A stretch of 64,000 bases of DNA from Pyrocephalus nanus (GCA_038380795.1 CM076280.1:4141501-4205500); one strand, 5' to 3'; counted from the first letter of the stretch, positions 1-12,473 are shown. Notes: generated by a model from the sequence alone, not told the origin. Numbers and translations: made by a program.

Positions 1-860
1 CTACAGTAAAATAAATGAATGTTTCAATGCAGAGTCATGTGCTGAAAATAAAACCCACTAAAAATATAAACAGGTCCATATTCACCCATTGGGCCATTAA
101 TTCTTCTGTCAGCAAACACTTGTGGGCACAGCCATTACTTGAGAAATTCACATTTTAGGCTTTGATCCTTATCACAGCAAGAACTGCTAAACCCTACCTA
201 AGTGCCTTTAAGAGCTGACTTATGTGGAGGATCCTCTGCTCCAGCACAGTAAGTTGAAAAAAAGCAAAACCCTGGCAGATGGTAGAGCATCATCTCTTCC
301 CAAATCTCACTCATCACTGGGTTTCTGCCACTTCTTTTAAGCACAGTCTGAAGTGACAATCTGAAGCACAGCTTTGTTTGGCCAACTGAGCTCTGCTCTC
401 CCAGAGCCTCCCCTGGGAACACACAAACCCACTGCAGTTCCAAAGGCTTTACTGCCCTTTTCCAAAAGGTCACAGCAGCTACTGGTAGGGAAAAGAAGGG
501 AACTCATTCCCCACTGAGTGTTTTCCTTACCATTTCCCCATTGCAGTTCATCAGGGATCTGGGGAACAGGCTCCAAGGGAGTTGATGTTTCAGCTGGTGA
601 CACTTCAGGAGAACCACCTGTAGCTTTGGATTTGGATGGGAATGAACTGGAGGAGCTGAAAAGACATGAACTTGGATGGTTTCCAGCACTGTCTCCTCTT
701 TAACTGATCACTTATGATGAGAAAGGAGCCACCAACCCAGCCCTGCCAGGACAGCTTTTGAGGATAAAGCTCTTAACCCACAGCTCTCTGTCCTGGGAGC
801 AAACAGGCAAGAAACCACAACTTTCCTACTGAACCCAAAAATCTAAGTGACAACACTCTC
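1..860. other. Unique non-coding sequence
   Basis: No gene, RNA or repeat is recognised. Short open frames overlap on both strands around 200-700 without any known domain, so I treat them as chance. Composition is ordinary for bird intergenic or intronic DNA, and CpG is rare. Confidence 0.6.
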
Positions 861-962
861 AGGCACAGGGTGGGATTGTTGGGGTGTCCTGAGCAGGGCC
901 AGGAGCTGGACTCTGATGATTCTTGTTGGTCCCTTCCAATTTAGGATATTCTATGGTTCTAC
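861..962 (+). mobile_element. CR1 LINE 3' fragment
   Basis: This is a 5'-truncated CR1 3' end in sense orientation. It shows the block running from a GGGTGGGATT-like start through CAGGGCCAGGAGCTGGACT to GGTCCCTTCCAA, and closes with an ATTCTATGGTTCT-type tail like the short terminal repeat of bird CR1. A second short CR1-type tail follows directly at 966-1003. Confidence 0.85.
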
Positions 963-965
963 TGT

Positions 966-1003
966 CTTAAAGGCCTTTTCCAACCCCAGTGATTCTGCAA
1001 TTC
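966..1003 (+). mobile_element. Second CR1-type tail fragment
   Basis: The segment AAGGCCTTTTCCAACCCCAG followed by GATTCTGCAATTC matches a different CR1 3' tail variant from the one just upstream. It is either a separate very short insertion or a tail rearrangement at the same site. Confidence 0.6.
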
Positions 1004-2073
1004 TAACCAGTGTGTTTCTCCTCACCTTTGCCATGCCAGGCTGGCTTTTTGCTACAATTATATTCCCTCCAAGTGTGTTTAAGCTTTCCCACCTTTTCTC
1101 AAATCTGGATGTTGAGCATTTTCCCCACCTTAAGGAAAAATTACCCAGGAGTTTCTGGAAGTGCTCAGCATTGTTGTACTCCCAATTACTTTGTACACAA
1201 TGCACAACTTCAACCATTAAGGTTTTTTTCCAAGGAACACCCTGAGGCTTTAACATGAATCCCTGCAAAAGCTATCAACTATCTGCAAGGATCCTGCTCC
1301 CTCCTGAAATATTTCTCTGCTAAAGACATTACTGTCTCACAGGAAACCATTACCTTCCAAGCACACACTACCTACCTCATACTTTTAGGTCACATTACTA
1401 TCAAAAGTTAAACTCAGAATTATGCCTAAGCTGGGATGATCATTACCTGTTTGTACAGTCAAGGTACCCTATTCATGTACTGACCACACAGAGACATCCC
1501 CTTTGGTACAGGCTGGAAAATGCAAACACATGAAAACGGCCTTGTTTCCTTTAAAAATAGGATGGAATAAAGGGCTCCTTCATTCCAGGCAAGTCCAGAG
1601 GAAATTGGAGCATTTTGTGCCCCATTCCTTTGGATTACCTGCTAACATCTCCATTTCATTCAGAAACCTGTGGGTTTGTGCAGTAAGGATGGAATTCCCC
1701 CCTTCCCAGCAAGAAAAGAAACAGTAATATCCAAAGATTAAACAAAGGGAGCCACAAAGGAAGCCTGGGAGCACACCTGGAATGCTCCATGTGCATTCCC
1801 TGGGCAGCCAGTCCTTGCCAACACCGACTGTTCCACTTCCCCTCCTCAGCTTGTTTTTTGGCGGGGGAGTGGTAAAGAAAGCACTGAGAGCAAGATGGAG
1901 CTCCGTGTCCACAACAGCATCACAGGCTGTGACTGCCTCCATTGTTCCTACACAGAACAAGGTGGGGAAGATTCCAAAAACCAGACTGAGCTTCAGAGAT
2001 GAATCCCAAACCTTGCTATGAATATTCGTTCATTGAGATGTGTAAATGTTACTTATTTTATCAAATGCACTTG
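1004..2073. other. Unique non-coding sequence
   Basis: No gene or recognisable repeat is seen. Open frames on both strands near 1580-1960 lack signal peptide, domain or biased composition and are taken as chance. Confidence 0.55.
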
Positions 2074-2393
2074 GAATCACAGGTGGTTTGGGTTGGAAGG
2101 GACCTTAAAATGATCTCATTTCAGCCCCTGCCATGGGCAGGGACACCTTCCACTAGCCCAGGTTGCTCCAAGCCCTGTCCAACCTGGCCTTGGACACTCC
2201 CAGGGATGGGGTAGCCACAGCTTCTCTGGGCAACCTGTGCCAGGGCCTGCCCACCTCCAAGTTAGGAAGAATTTCATCCCAATATCCCACCTAAACCTAC
2301 TCTCCTTTAGTTGGAAGCCATTCCCCCCTGTCCTGTCACCCCAGTTCCCAATGAAGATTCCCTCCTTCTTGTAGGCCCCTTCAGCTCCTGGAG
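2074..2393 (-). mobile_element. CR1 LINE 3' fragment, ~320 bp
   Basis: This antisense CR1 begins with its 3' end (GGTTTGGGTTGGAAGGGACC) and continues through CCCTGCCATGGGCAGGGACA, the CCCAGGTTGCTCCAAGCCC block, the CCACAGCTTCTCTGGGCAAC block and on to CTTCTTGTAGGCCCCTTCAG. It is one of the better preserved copies, is truncated at its 5' side near 2393 and has no coding capacity. Confidence 0.93.
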
Positions 2394-3720
2394 GCACTTG
2401 TTGAAGTTGTGAAGTTGGTAAATGCCATCTTCACCATTATTTTAGGATTTATGATGGCAGATCACTCTTTTTATTGCTTTCAATCAATTGCCCAGAATGT
2501 AATGGATGTACCGCAGAAATGGGAAATACAAGAGCATTACCAGCCTTACAAAACACATTTTAGCAAACCCTATATAAAAATGAGCCGAGCCAGTTGTATC
2601 TGCACTGACTGAGGCAGATTTCAGTTCACACTCTGAGTGGCTCAGACAGGTCAGAACTCTTTTAACAGGGCACAGAGCATAAGTCCTGCCTCTCTGTTGA
2701 TGTGGAACTGAACTGGCTCATGTCAGGATTTCTTGGAGCACAACAAGTGCAAATTAGATCTCTCAGCACTGTCACTTGACCTCACACTGCTTGGAGAGGA
2801 TCTTTTCACTCTTTGCTGTTCAGGCCATGACAAGCTGTCACTCCTTTGCACTCCCAGGTGTAAGGAAGGCAACACAGGAAGAGGAGCACAAGAAGAGACT
2901 GGGAAAGACAGGGAACAAAAGGAAGAGACACACAAGCTTTACTGAGAAGCAAAATATACAAGGAAAACGAGCTCTAGGTCTGATGTACTCTCTGGGTTTC
3001 AGGAGAGCTGCTCCTCTTGTCCCTGCAGCATCACAACTGCCCTCAGTGCCTGGGACTGCAGCACACACCCAGCAATCACAAACCCTGGGGATAAATCACT
3101 TTGCTGCCAACACCAGTAACTAACTTGTAATTCAAGCCACTTTATCCCAAGTCAGACTGCAAGGCTTTGCCAGATTTTGAAGATGTCACAGTCCAAAGGC
3201 TGAGGACAAGTACAGGAAGAGAAGAAACTTTAAAAGTCTCCACTAGAGAAGCAACACGGTTAACAGCTGCCCCACCTTCATTAAAACAAAGATTGTTCCT
3301 GTCACCTTGCTGTCTCTGCAAATCTCTTTCACCAATAAAATCCCTTCCCAAAGCACTGTTGGACTCCCAGGAAATACATTCCCCAATTTTTCCTATCTAT
3401 ACAAGAGAGCCTGAGGAGCAGCATCTCATTTCTCAGCCTGAGGAGGAAGGACAAGTGCTCTTTTAAACCTCCTCCATCAGGAAAAAAATCGATTTCCGCT
3501 CAACAGAAACCCAGTAAAGCTCATAAATCCCTGCCTCTCCAGTTTCTAGGAGACAGAACAGGAATTGGAAATGAAGAAGTTCATCATAAAGATCACAAGT
3601 CAACAACATTAATTATTGTATTGCAACATCAATGGCTCATTAAGACAAACATTTTTTCTCATCCAGAGCACATTTAACATCCCTTGTTATCTATCACAGT
3701 GAAACAAAGAGAAAAACCCC
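2394..3720. other. Unique non-coding sequence
   Basis: No gene is seen. A TATATAAAAA string lies at about 2570-2579 but has no CpG cluster, initiator or downstream exon that would support a promoter. Overlapping frames at 2720-3120 on both strands are low-complexity Ser/Lys/Glu-rich shadows. Confidence 0.5.
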
Positions 3721-4635
3721 AATCGGTCAGCTCCCATCATCTCCCTGGCTTAGCACCCCCTCCCCTCTCTCCTGTTCATGTAATTTTTTCTCCTTTCCCT
3801 CTCCCTTCTTTGCCCCTTTAGGGGGGGGACATCAAACTCCTCCATCGGTTTTGCAGCTGCAAGTGAGAAATTTTGAATCCTCCAGGAATGAGGAGCCACA
3901 AATCGAGCAATGGCTCTGAGACATTGTCTGTGCTCGGGAGAGGCACAGCCAGCCCTTCTTGGGGGGCGGCTCTCATTGATCTCATTTTTGGAAGCAGAGG
4001 CACACAGAGGTTCGACCTGGGATGTTCGGCGTCTCGTCCAGGGCTCCAGTGAGTCATTCCAAAGCCAGAGGTTGGACTGGGAGCCCCCAGACCTTGTCCC
4101 TTTGCTCTAATCAATTAACCACTTCTCTTGTTTCGTCTGTCATGACTGATGACTCAGCTGCTCTCTAAGGAGGGCATTATATCCTCCTTCCCAAGGGGCT
4201 AATTCCTCCTTGACACATGGCGGGTATAACACGACCCAGAGTCACCGAGATAATCAGCCCATTGTCTCAGGATGTTAATTGAGACAAATGGCACTAATGA
4301 GTCACGTTTAGGTGTCCGCCTCAATGTTTCCTCTTTGTTTTCTGCCTCCATTCTTCGGAGGTGACTGCTGATAATCCTCCTCGCCGAGGCTACTGCTGAG
4401 ATGCTGTGCTTGTGCTATCTCATTTGCAAAATATTCTGCTTATTCAGATTTGCTATTTCCAGAGCCTTTGGAGAATTTTTTTTTCCCCCCATGCCAACTG
4501 GTTTGGAGGTTAAAAGCAAACGAGAAGAACAGAATCAAAACAAACTGCTCTTCCGCCCCCACTCCTTACACGTGAATCAAAAAACGCGAGCCCATCGTTT
4601 ACAAACCTCACCACTTGGGATTGTGTTTAAATGAT
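3721..4635. promoter_or_regulatory. Candidate conserved regulatory block
   Basis: About 900 bp without visible repeats, and with many more CpG dinucleotides than the flanks. It holds two AP-1/MAF-like TGA(C/G)TCA sites (4150-4156 and 4298-4304) and an octamer-like CATTTGCAAA at 4421-4430. Around a TTAATTGA homeobox-like core, CATTGTCTCA (4260-4269) is mirrored by TGAGACAAATG (4280-4290). Retained CpG and dense motifs are typical of conserved vertebrate enhancers, but I cannot measure conservation, so function is inferred. There is no credible coding frame. Confidence 0.4.
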
Positions 4636-5221
4636 TTTATCAGCCAAGCATCAGGCAGCTGTTACTCAGGGGCATTCCTGCCTGAGCTTTCCATTTGGGA
4701 GCCAGGAACCTTCGCTTACAGTGCCAGGGATGAACAGAGGGCAAACAGTGGCACCTGATTTCTTGCCAGCCTCACATTTGGCATTTGCCAGGCTCACGAT
4801 TTCACCTGTGCAGGGCAGTGAGCCCCTCACAACCAGCTGCTTAAAAAACACCGTCTAAATCATTCCCCTGGAGAGCAAACCCGGAGCTGAAAACAACAGG
4901 CAGTTAAAAACTGAGCTAAAACCCCAAGCCTGAATTAGGTGACACTTCCTCACTAATGGGTCGCTGAAACCTGGGATCTTCTTGTTCCTTTCCTCTTTTA
5001 ATCCCAGCAGGTTGCAGCTGGAGCACAGCAAAAGGATTCCTTTGAGCTCTTTGGCTGTGATTAGGTGGCTCTCAGTCCTGAGTCACAGCACAGCTCAGGA
5101 ACAGAGAGCAACTGGGATTTGTACCCCACACATGGGACCAGTGCTCATCCTCTTCCCTTGTCCATCTGAACTCTTCATCAGCAGCCACCTGCTCCTTCCT
5201 GGCCCTGTTGAAGCTGGATTT
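4636..5221. other. Unique non-coding sequence
   Basis: Nothing recognisable. This short stretch lies between the candidate regulatory block and a CR1 copy. Confidence 0.5.
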
Positions 5222-5350
5222 AGGCTGGATGGACAGGGCTTGGAGCAAGCTGGCCTGGTGGAAGGTGTCCCTGCCCATGGCAGGGGCTGGAATGAGATGA
5301 GTTTTAAGTTCCCTTCCAACCCAAACCATTTTATAGTTCCATAATTCCAT
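5222..5350 (+). mobile_element. CR1 LINE 3' fragment
   Basis: Sense-oriented CR1 terminal ~130 bp. It contains GGACAGGGCTTGGAGCAAGC, GGTGTCCCTGCCCATGGCAG and CCCTTCCAACCCAAACCATT, with a degenerate tail (TATAGTTCCATAATTCC). Confidence 0.92.
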
Positions 5351-6216
5351 GTTTAAGGCTGGCTAGACAAGTTAATAGTCACAGGGACCCTCCAAGCCCC
5401 CCAGCCTTGTTGCCACATCAGCAGGGCTGCTCAGCTTCTACACAGAGGCCAATTCATACACCGGGGGCTTAAACAGGCACTTAAATAGAGTCATAAAGCC
5501 ACAGAGACAGACTTTGCTTCTCTTCAGACAGATCTATTTCTCTGTTTCACCAGAGAAAGGAAATACCCTTATATAAACCCCTACAATGTTCCTCTTTAAG
5601 GGCTGTATAATCCCACATATCATTGGAGCACATTTAATTGTGGCTGAATTCAACACTTGCACATTTTCCTCTCAGAGGTCAACAACCGGTCCTCTCAAAT
5701 CAAAATGCTGTTTAGTGTTAAAGGCAGAAGCTAAATGTGATATTAGAGCTAAAGGATTTTTAGCACTTTGAGAAAATACCTCCCCATCCAGTGGAAATTA
5801 AAATCTTCCCTAAGACATCCACTGTGAGTTAAACCAAAGAGTGCACAGAAAAAAAACTCCCTCGAAGCTGCACTGCAACCATCCATGGTCATGCTGAGCA
5901 TCAGGGAATTACTGAGTATCAGGCACAGCCCCAAGGTAGTTTAACAAAAGTTGTTTAAGGGTTTAACAAAAGGGCACAACTCTGTGCACAAACTCAAAGC
6001 AGGGCTCCCAGAGTCAGTGTGCTGGGATTTATTCCCAAAGGCAGCAGTGAAAGTGGTGAAAACACATCTCTTTTGACAAGCTGGGATAAAGGTCACACAT
6101 CTGATCAGACACACCCCTGACCCTACAAATCCACCTGCAGTTGGGTTTTCCATGGAGATCCCTCCAGTGCAGCAGGAGAACACAAGCCACACTCAGGACA
6201 GCAGAGACACTCATAT
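5351..6216. other. Unique non-coding sequence
   Basis: No gene, RNA or repeat recognised. The sequence is AT-rich with little CpG. Confidence 0.5.
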
Positions 6217-6463
6217 GGAATGGCTTCAGATGGAAAGAGAATAGGGTTAGATGGGATATTGGGATGGAATTTCTTCCCTGTGAAGGTGGGGAGGCCCTGG
6301 CACAGGTTACCCAGAGAAGCTGTGGCTTCCCCATCCCTGGAAGTGTCCAAGGCCAGGTTGGAGCAACCTGGGCTAATGGAAGGTGTCCCTGCCCATGGCA
6401 GGGGGTGGGACTGGATGAGCTTTAAGGTCCCTTCCAACTCAAAACATCTGTGATTCTGTGATA
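6217..6463 (+). mobile_element. CR1 LINE 3' fragment, ~250 bp
   Basis: Sense CR1 from the region just after the ORF2 stop (AATGGCTTCAGATGGAAAGA) through the GAATTTCTTCCCTGTGAAGG and GAAGCTGTGGCTTCCCCATC blocks to TTAAGGTCCCTTCCAAC and a GATTCTGTGAT tail. It is well preserved. Confidence 0.94.
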
Positions 6464-9400
6464 TAGAACAGAATCTGTGTGGAGGGAGTTGACAAAAGCT
6501 ATTTGTAGTGACCAACCTTGGTCCTAAAACTGAGCCTTAATTCTTTAAAAAGGTGCTGCCCCTGCCCTCCCCTCCCTGAGGCAGAAAATACCCAATTTGG
6601 GTAAAGATAAAAACTCTCTTCCCTGGCCCCAAGCACATGGTTTCAGTTATGCCCTTCAGAACTGATTAAATTCCAGACTCACTCGGGTTTTGTTTCCAGC
6701 CTGGAAATACAGGATATAAACACAAAACAATCACATAGAAACAAGTTCTGATGGAGAAGTTTGTTTCCTGATAAGTGGTTAAAGTGCCACCAAAATATTT
6801 GGCTGTCACTGTAAAGAAAGGGGTTTCCCCTCAGTGCTAGGGCAGCTAAAATGGACAGACAGATTTATGGGTTCTTTCTAAACATTTACATCAGGAAATT
6901 CAGTCTGAAACATCAAGAAAACATTTTTTTCCCCCTCTCCATTGCAGCTTTTTTCAATTTCTATTGAACTGTTCCAGGCTGGTCCTCTCTCAGGGACATA
7001 AATACCCGAGGGAAGCTCCAAATATCCAGACATTGCAAATAAAATATCTTTGTAAGACTATTATTGAGCTGATGTTTTCATAGAGCAGAGGAGACTAAAC
7101 CAGGCCATTAAGTGCATAAACAACCAATTCTTTTGCTCCACAAAGCTAAAAAGCTGAATTATGTCCCACACCAAACTCTGAGCCTTACAGCAGCCAGGGC
7201 AGGGCAAAAGGCAGAAGAATTGAACTTGAACCTTATAATGAGTAAATTAAAGGTCACATCTGCTGTTTGACATCTGGTTTAGGAAAACCCAGGAAGCCTA
7301 ATGCCCACTCCTTTCTTCAGCCTTGTGAAGGGGCTACAGCATGTCCAAAAATACAGAATATTTCAATCTAGTTCATAAACCCTCGACTGGACACAGAAAA
7401 TGTCTCATTCCTGTGTGTACAACTGTTCTTCTTTATGGCTTTGTAGCCAAAAATGCTCATTTAAGTCCTTTCCCTCTTGCTGCCAAAACAAACAAACCCC
7501 TTGTTTATTATTTGAACAACAATCAAATTACACATTATTCAATTTGCACTGGATTTATCTGCTCCTGCACGAAGGTTTTTAAAAAAATTCAGATCAAATA
7601 AACAATACCAAAGGATTCAAATGAAGAGACAAATGGCAAGCTGGGCAGATGAAAGGAGAGTTTCAAAGCCAAGGCCAACATTATTTTGAGAAATGCAAGA
7701 CAAGTCTAAACTGTCTTCTCTTAACTGCTGCCCACCCCTCTGTTCCCTCTTTCCCATCTCAAATCTTCCTTTTACAGTCCCAGACACAGCCCTGGATCTG
7801 CTCACTGGACTCTGAAGTGCTGCAAAACCTCTGCAAGGACCACCGAGCATCCACAGTGAGACCTGCAGCTACAAGAGGGAGGATTTGTTCTCCTGGAAGC
7901 CCTTCAGATCCCCTCCTCAACCCCTTTTTTCTTGGTCTGTTTTCAATGCAGAAGCAGTTTTGGAAAAACAAAGGGCCCAGTGAATGATTTAATAAATTCT
8001 GAATTAAGTAAAAACTTAACTATGCCACAGACTTAAACAGCTGGAATATACATATATAAATATATACATATTTATTTTTTCAATGGGCTCTAAGAGGAGA
8101 GGAAGGAATTTAAAGAGGGAAGAGAAAGTGTTATAAAGACAGCAAAGCTCTGCTGCAGATTTCCAGAGACTCCACAGGGAATTATGTTCCCTGGAGGAAG
8201 GTGAATGAATAGGGAATACACACAGACTAATTTTATGGTGTGTGGTAGGGAGGTGGATGAAAAGGTATTGGGTAACAGTGAGAGGAGGAAATACTAGAAA
8301 GGGAAAGGGAAAAAAAAAAAGCTCCAGGGAAGAGGAGATCCCTGTTAAAGGCTGAACTCTGTGGGCTCTGCAGAGCCTGGGAGATCAGCTGGGCTTTGGA
8401 GTTGCACGTTGCTAGAGGGGTTTGAACAGTGAGCCCTTTGTAGTGGTGTCTTTAATAGTCTCCCATTATTCCCCGGGCTGGAAGGGTCTCAGAAGGCAGG
8501 GAAAGATGGGAGAGACGTTTCAGAGGGCTGGGAGGCAGGAGGGGATAAGAGCAGAACAGATTTCCCCACGGGCTGCACTGCAAGGACACAGCGGGAAAGT
8601 TGAAATGAAGGCTTTAAACTCAAGGCAAGATAACATTTTCTTTGAGGGGCTCAGACTATTTACATTCCAGCTGCAGCTGGGACTGAGCCTGGATAACCCT
8701 CTGACTCCAGAGCCCCTCCATCTCCTTGGGCTGACAGGCTCAGCCTGTGCCAGGCAGGAAGTTGAAGTGTCATTTATTTTCTGATCCACTGTCACCTCTG
8801 TCCCAAGGAAGGCTGGATGCAGGTAATTACTGCCAAGCTCTCCACAGAAAATGCTTTATCATTCCCAGTGTTTGAGAGCCCAATTTTCCAAAACAGCTGT
8901 ACTTCTCCACTGGTTCAATTCCTTTCTTTTTCTTTCCCACCTCTTATTTCACTGAAATTGGAGAATGACAGGAGCCTGAGGGCTCTCTTAGATGTGTTCA
9001 CCTTTAGGGAGGATTGGATAGAAATGGATAATCATCCTATAATCCCCCATGGCTCAAAAAACCACCACACACACCTTACTGTGTTTAGGTTTTGCAGCTG
9101 TTCAGATCCCATTATTTTCATTCTTTATAAACTCTGTAAGACATTTTGATAGTAACAGATGAACTCAGTTTCTTGCTCCTTTTAAAGCAGTTGTGCACTT
9201 TCACATCTTCTCCCAAACTACCCATGTTTAAGAAAAGCATTCAGAGCAACTCAAAGAAGAAAATTTGGAAGTAGATGCACAGTTTCCACACCCACCACCA
9301 ATAAATCACCATCAAATCTGAGAGCTCTTGGACTTGAGGATGCACCAAAATCCACAGAGGAGCCAGTCTGGTCCTGTGACTCCTCCTAAACAAATATGGA

Positions 9401-10070
9401 CCATCAGGTGTGTGCTTTGGGATCAGGTGGTGTTGGGACCAGGAAGGTTTCATGGCTTGCAGTAAGGGGACACTCAGCTAAAGCTGGAATCAGATCTCAT
9501 CATGCCAAGTCCCAGTTTCTTACAGAAATGCCTTCTTTGACTTCCTCCCATTTGGACACCACCTGCCTTTAATTGCTCTTTCCTTTCTGCAAGTAAAAAC
9601 AAGCAAGTTGTTTTCCCAGTGAACACCAGATCTACTGAAACCTTCCCTCTTGTGGTCCCAACACTTAGTCAACATCACCAAATATTTCCAGCTGAGAGGG
9701 AAAACACACAAATATCCCCCTGAACATGGGGCTTGTTCCCCTTTGATATTTGTCCCCAGCCAGCTCAAGGGAGAGCAAACACACAAGGCAAGGGGTGGGA
9801 GTTGAACACCCTGCTCTGCCCAGGCTCCAAATATCTGTGTTTGAAGTGGTCAGTGTAACCCTCCAAGAGCACCTCTACACTCACACACTCAACAACTCTT
9901 CCACTTGGAAATCTTCCATATCCCAGCAGGAAGAAACTGTGTTCTTCTGCTTTAATGTTATAGCCTCCTAACTCCAGTACCTGCTTGGGGTGCAACAGGT
10001 ACAGCCTTGAATCTGCTCAGGAAAGAGAAAACTGAGCAGAATCCTCCACCTGACTGAATATCTCAATCCA
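6464..10070. other. Unique non-coding stretch with minor simple repeats
   Basis: 3.6 kb without a gene or recognised interspersed repeat. It includes an AT dinucleotide-like patch (8046-8080) and a purine-rich stretch around 8250-8330. GC is somewhat higher at 8340-8790, but CpG is low. Overlapping open frames at 7617-7987 and 8422-8795 on opposite strands have no recognisable domains. Confidence 0.5.
8046..8080. repeat. AT-rich simple repeat
   Basis: Imperfect TATA/CATATA alternation, a common low-complexity patch without further meaning visible here. Confidence 0.7.
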
Positions 10071-10167
10071 TGGGCTAGTGGAAGGTGTCCCTGCCCATGG
10101 CAGGAGTTGGAATGAGATGATCTTTAAGGTCCTTTCCAACTCGGACCATTCCAGGATTCTGTGATCC
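10071..10167 (+). mobile_element. CR1 LINE 3' fragment, ~97 bp
   Basis: Sense CR1 extreme 3' end: TGGGCTAGTGGAAGGTGTCC, CTGCCCATGGCAGGAGTTGG, TTTAAGGTCCTTTCCAACTC and a GGATTCTGTGATCC tail. Confidence 0.92.
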
Positions 10168-11589
10168 TTTAGTCTGCCTCAAGGAAAGGTAGGAATAACA
10201 TCTTTATGACTCTACTTTACTTTACTTAGACCAAGCTACAACAAATATTTGCAGTAAAATAAGTTCAGGGAGTGGTTTCATTCTGGAGAGAAATGGAAAC
10301 ACTAAAAACATAATTTGAATCAAGTAGATGTCTAGATCCAGGCCAAGAATAGAGAGGAAAACAATTGCTCAGACAACCCATCTATTTAATCCATCCTGTT
10401 CCTGATTAAAGTGTCTTGTCTTTTTCTTCTTCTTCTAACCCAGTTGTTTTCTCCACACCCTTCTCCCAGTTCCCTCCTGGTTTCCTCTCATTCTTTCATC
10501 TTCTCCCCCAGGGAGCTGTGCCAGGCCATTGCAGGTGGCAAAGGATGAGCTGCATCCCCTGTGGATGCAACTTGCTGTCCTGGGAACACTCAGGGCACCC
10601 TCATGGATCTACTGGACTCCAACAAATCAAGCAAAACCTCCTGGCTTTCCTCAGACAACACAGAATTTCAGCAGCAGGAACCTCCCATTTCACTGGACAG
10701 TATTTTTTTTTTTTTATAGGGCTGATGTCAGCTTGCACATGTGGCAATTGGAAAGACAACATCTGTACTCTTAGAAGAGCAAAAGCTGTTTCCTTTGCTT
10801 TGTAATTACATCTCCAAGTTGGTCTAACCCCATGTGCTGCATTAAAAGGCTTGTTCTTCTCAGCTTCCATGTCTCCAGGTTGGAAAAGAGACTCAAAGTG
10901 CTCTAGAATAGTTCCTTGAGTCTGTTTGGGGCACAAGCCTCAAAAATTACCAATAAGTGGATCACAGCAGGGTTGTGGATGTTGTGAGAACATGTATAAC
11001 TGCAGCTCTGGAATGGGAATGTTAGGAAACATTTTGAATCCAAAAGAAGGAGTCACCTGCACCTTCACTTACAGTCAAAACCCTTCTCAAGATCTAGATG
11101 GTTTTAATTTGCACTGTGCTTTGAATGTCCAGCTAGAAGTCTAAACTCCCTCTACCCAAAGACCCAAAATTCCAGGAGCCTGTTGAGAGGACACAAACAA
11201 ATCAAGGGGTCTCTGTCTCCCATAAAAAGTGTGGATGATGGTGCTGAGCCCCCTTTGAGAGCCACACACGGACATTACTACCAGGAGATGAGTGCCTTCT
11301 AAATTCTGCCTTATATTTTATAAGAAAACCATTCCATAAGCTCTGGCCTGAAAACGTTTTTTCAATTCCAAGTTTGCTGTGAAATACAGAAAAAGGAATT
11401 GCACGAGCCAGTTCTCCCATTTTATAAAAATAAATCTCAGCACGAGATGCACATGGAATACATTTCCTCCTGGGCCATCCTTCCCCCACTGGGAGCTAAA
11501 ACAGATTTCTAAAATTCTCCCAGCAGGAAGCATTCTGTGATGTCCCCACACCACCACAGCACCACCCCAGCAGAAGCTGTGCAGTCCTT
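10168..11589. other. Unique non-coding sequence
   Basis: No gene recognised. It contains a T13 tract at 10703-10715. Overlapping frames at 10416-10936 run on both strands and lack any domain. Confidence 0.5.
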
Positions 11590-12190
11590 ATTCCTAATTT
11601 TGTTCTAACAAAGTTTATTCCTGGACCATCTTATTTCCGTCAGCAGAAGGAAGTCCTTAAGAGCAGCTCTGCATTTAATTTCTTCCTTGGTGAATTCCAT
11701 TGGAGATTATCCCTTTTCTCCCTCAGAAAGCTGTTTCTAAAGTCTCAGGCAGAGTTGTATTTTAGGGCTTTTTTACTGTCAGTCAATGAGACTCTTCATG
11801 AGGCTGCACTTTAAACGAGGTCTGTGAAGTGATCTGCAATTAAGTGACCTAATGTATGTAGCAGGGCACAAATCCATACTGCTCCTCTCTGTGATTCCCT
11901 GCCTCCCCACACACATCCCTGCATTGTTGTGCTGACCTAGTTTGGGAAATCTCTGCCACCAAAAAGTTATTTAGCACGAGGCAGGACAAATTCAGCGGAG
12001 TGGCAGCATGTGGAGATGGGAAGGGTTTTTCTCAGGAGCTTTCCTGTGAGGGGAATCTGAGCAGCAAGTCATTAATTTTAAATTATCTCGGAGTTCTGAG
12101 ATACTTCGGGAGGTTTGGATATGTAATGTCCTGGGTTGTGGGCACACAAATAAATAATTACCAATTCCTCATTAAGAAGGCAGAGAAATG
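11590..12190. promoter_or_regulatory. Candidate conserved regulatory block
   Basis: Repeat-free AT-rich sequence with motifs often seen in developmental enhancers. Two TNAAGTG NKX2-like sites lie 15 bp apart (11825-11831 and 11840-11846), next to TTAAGTGACCTAATG. AATTACCAATTCCTCATTAA occurs further on, near 12158. There is no coding frame. Assignment rests only on motif density and composition. Confidence 0.25.
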
Positions 12191-12459
12191 AGGTTTTATT
12201 TATTTATCTAGCAGAAGCAATTTAAGAAATGCAAGAATTATTCTGAACTCAGAGTGCCAAAGTGATGCACTTTTTCCTAAAAGAAGGTGTCTGGTTTCCT
12301 AAGAAAAGTTGACACTTCAATTAGAAAACTAAAAACTTCCAACAGAAATCATGAATTTTAAGTTCTACTTAAAAATATAAGGTTTTTCCCTAAGAAAAAA
12401 AATTCTCAATTCTTTTCAATTATGCAAGAGAAAAAGCTTTAGTGGGAAACTATTTCTGT

Positions 12460-12473
12460 AAAAAAAAAAAAAA
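12460..12473. repeat. A14 tract flanking a minisatellite
   Basis: A perfect 14-A run directly abuts the first unit of the degenerate minisatellite. Confidence 0.9.

Noticed and set aside
2565..2600. TATATAAAAA string as a TATA box
   Set aside because: No CpG cluster, initiator, CCAAT box or exon-like sequence downstream, and AT-rich strings like this are frequent in the window.
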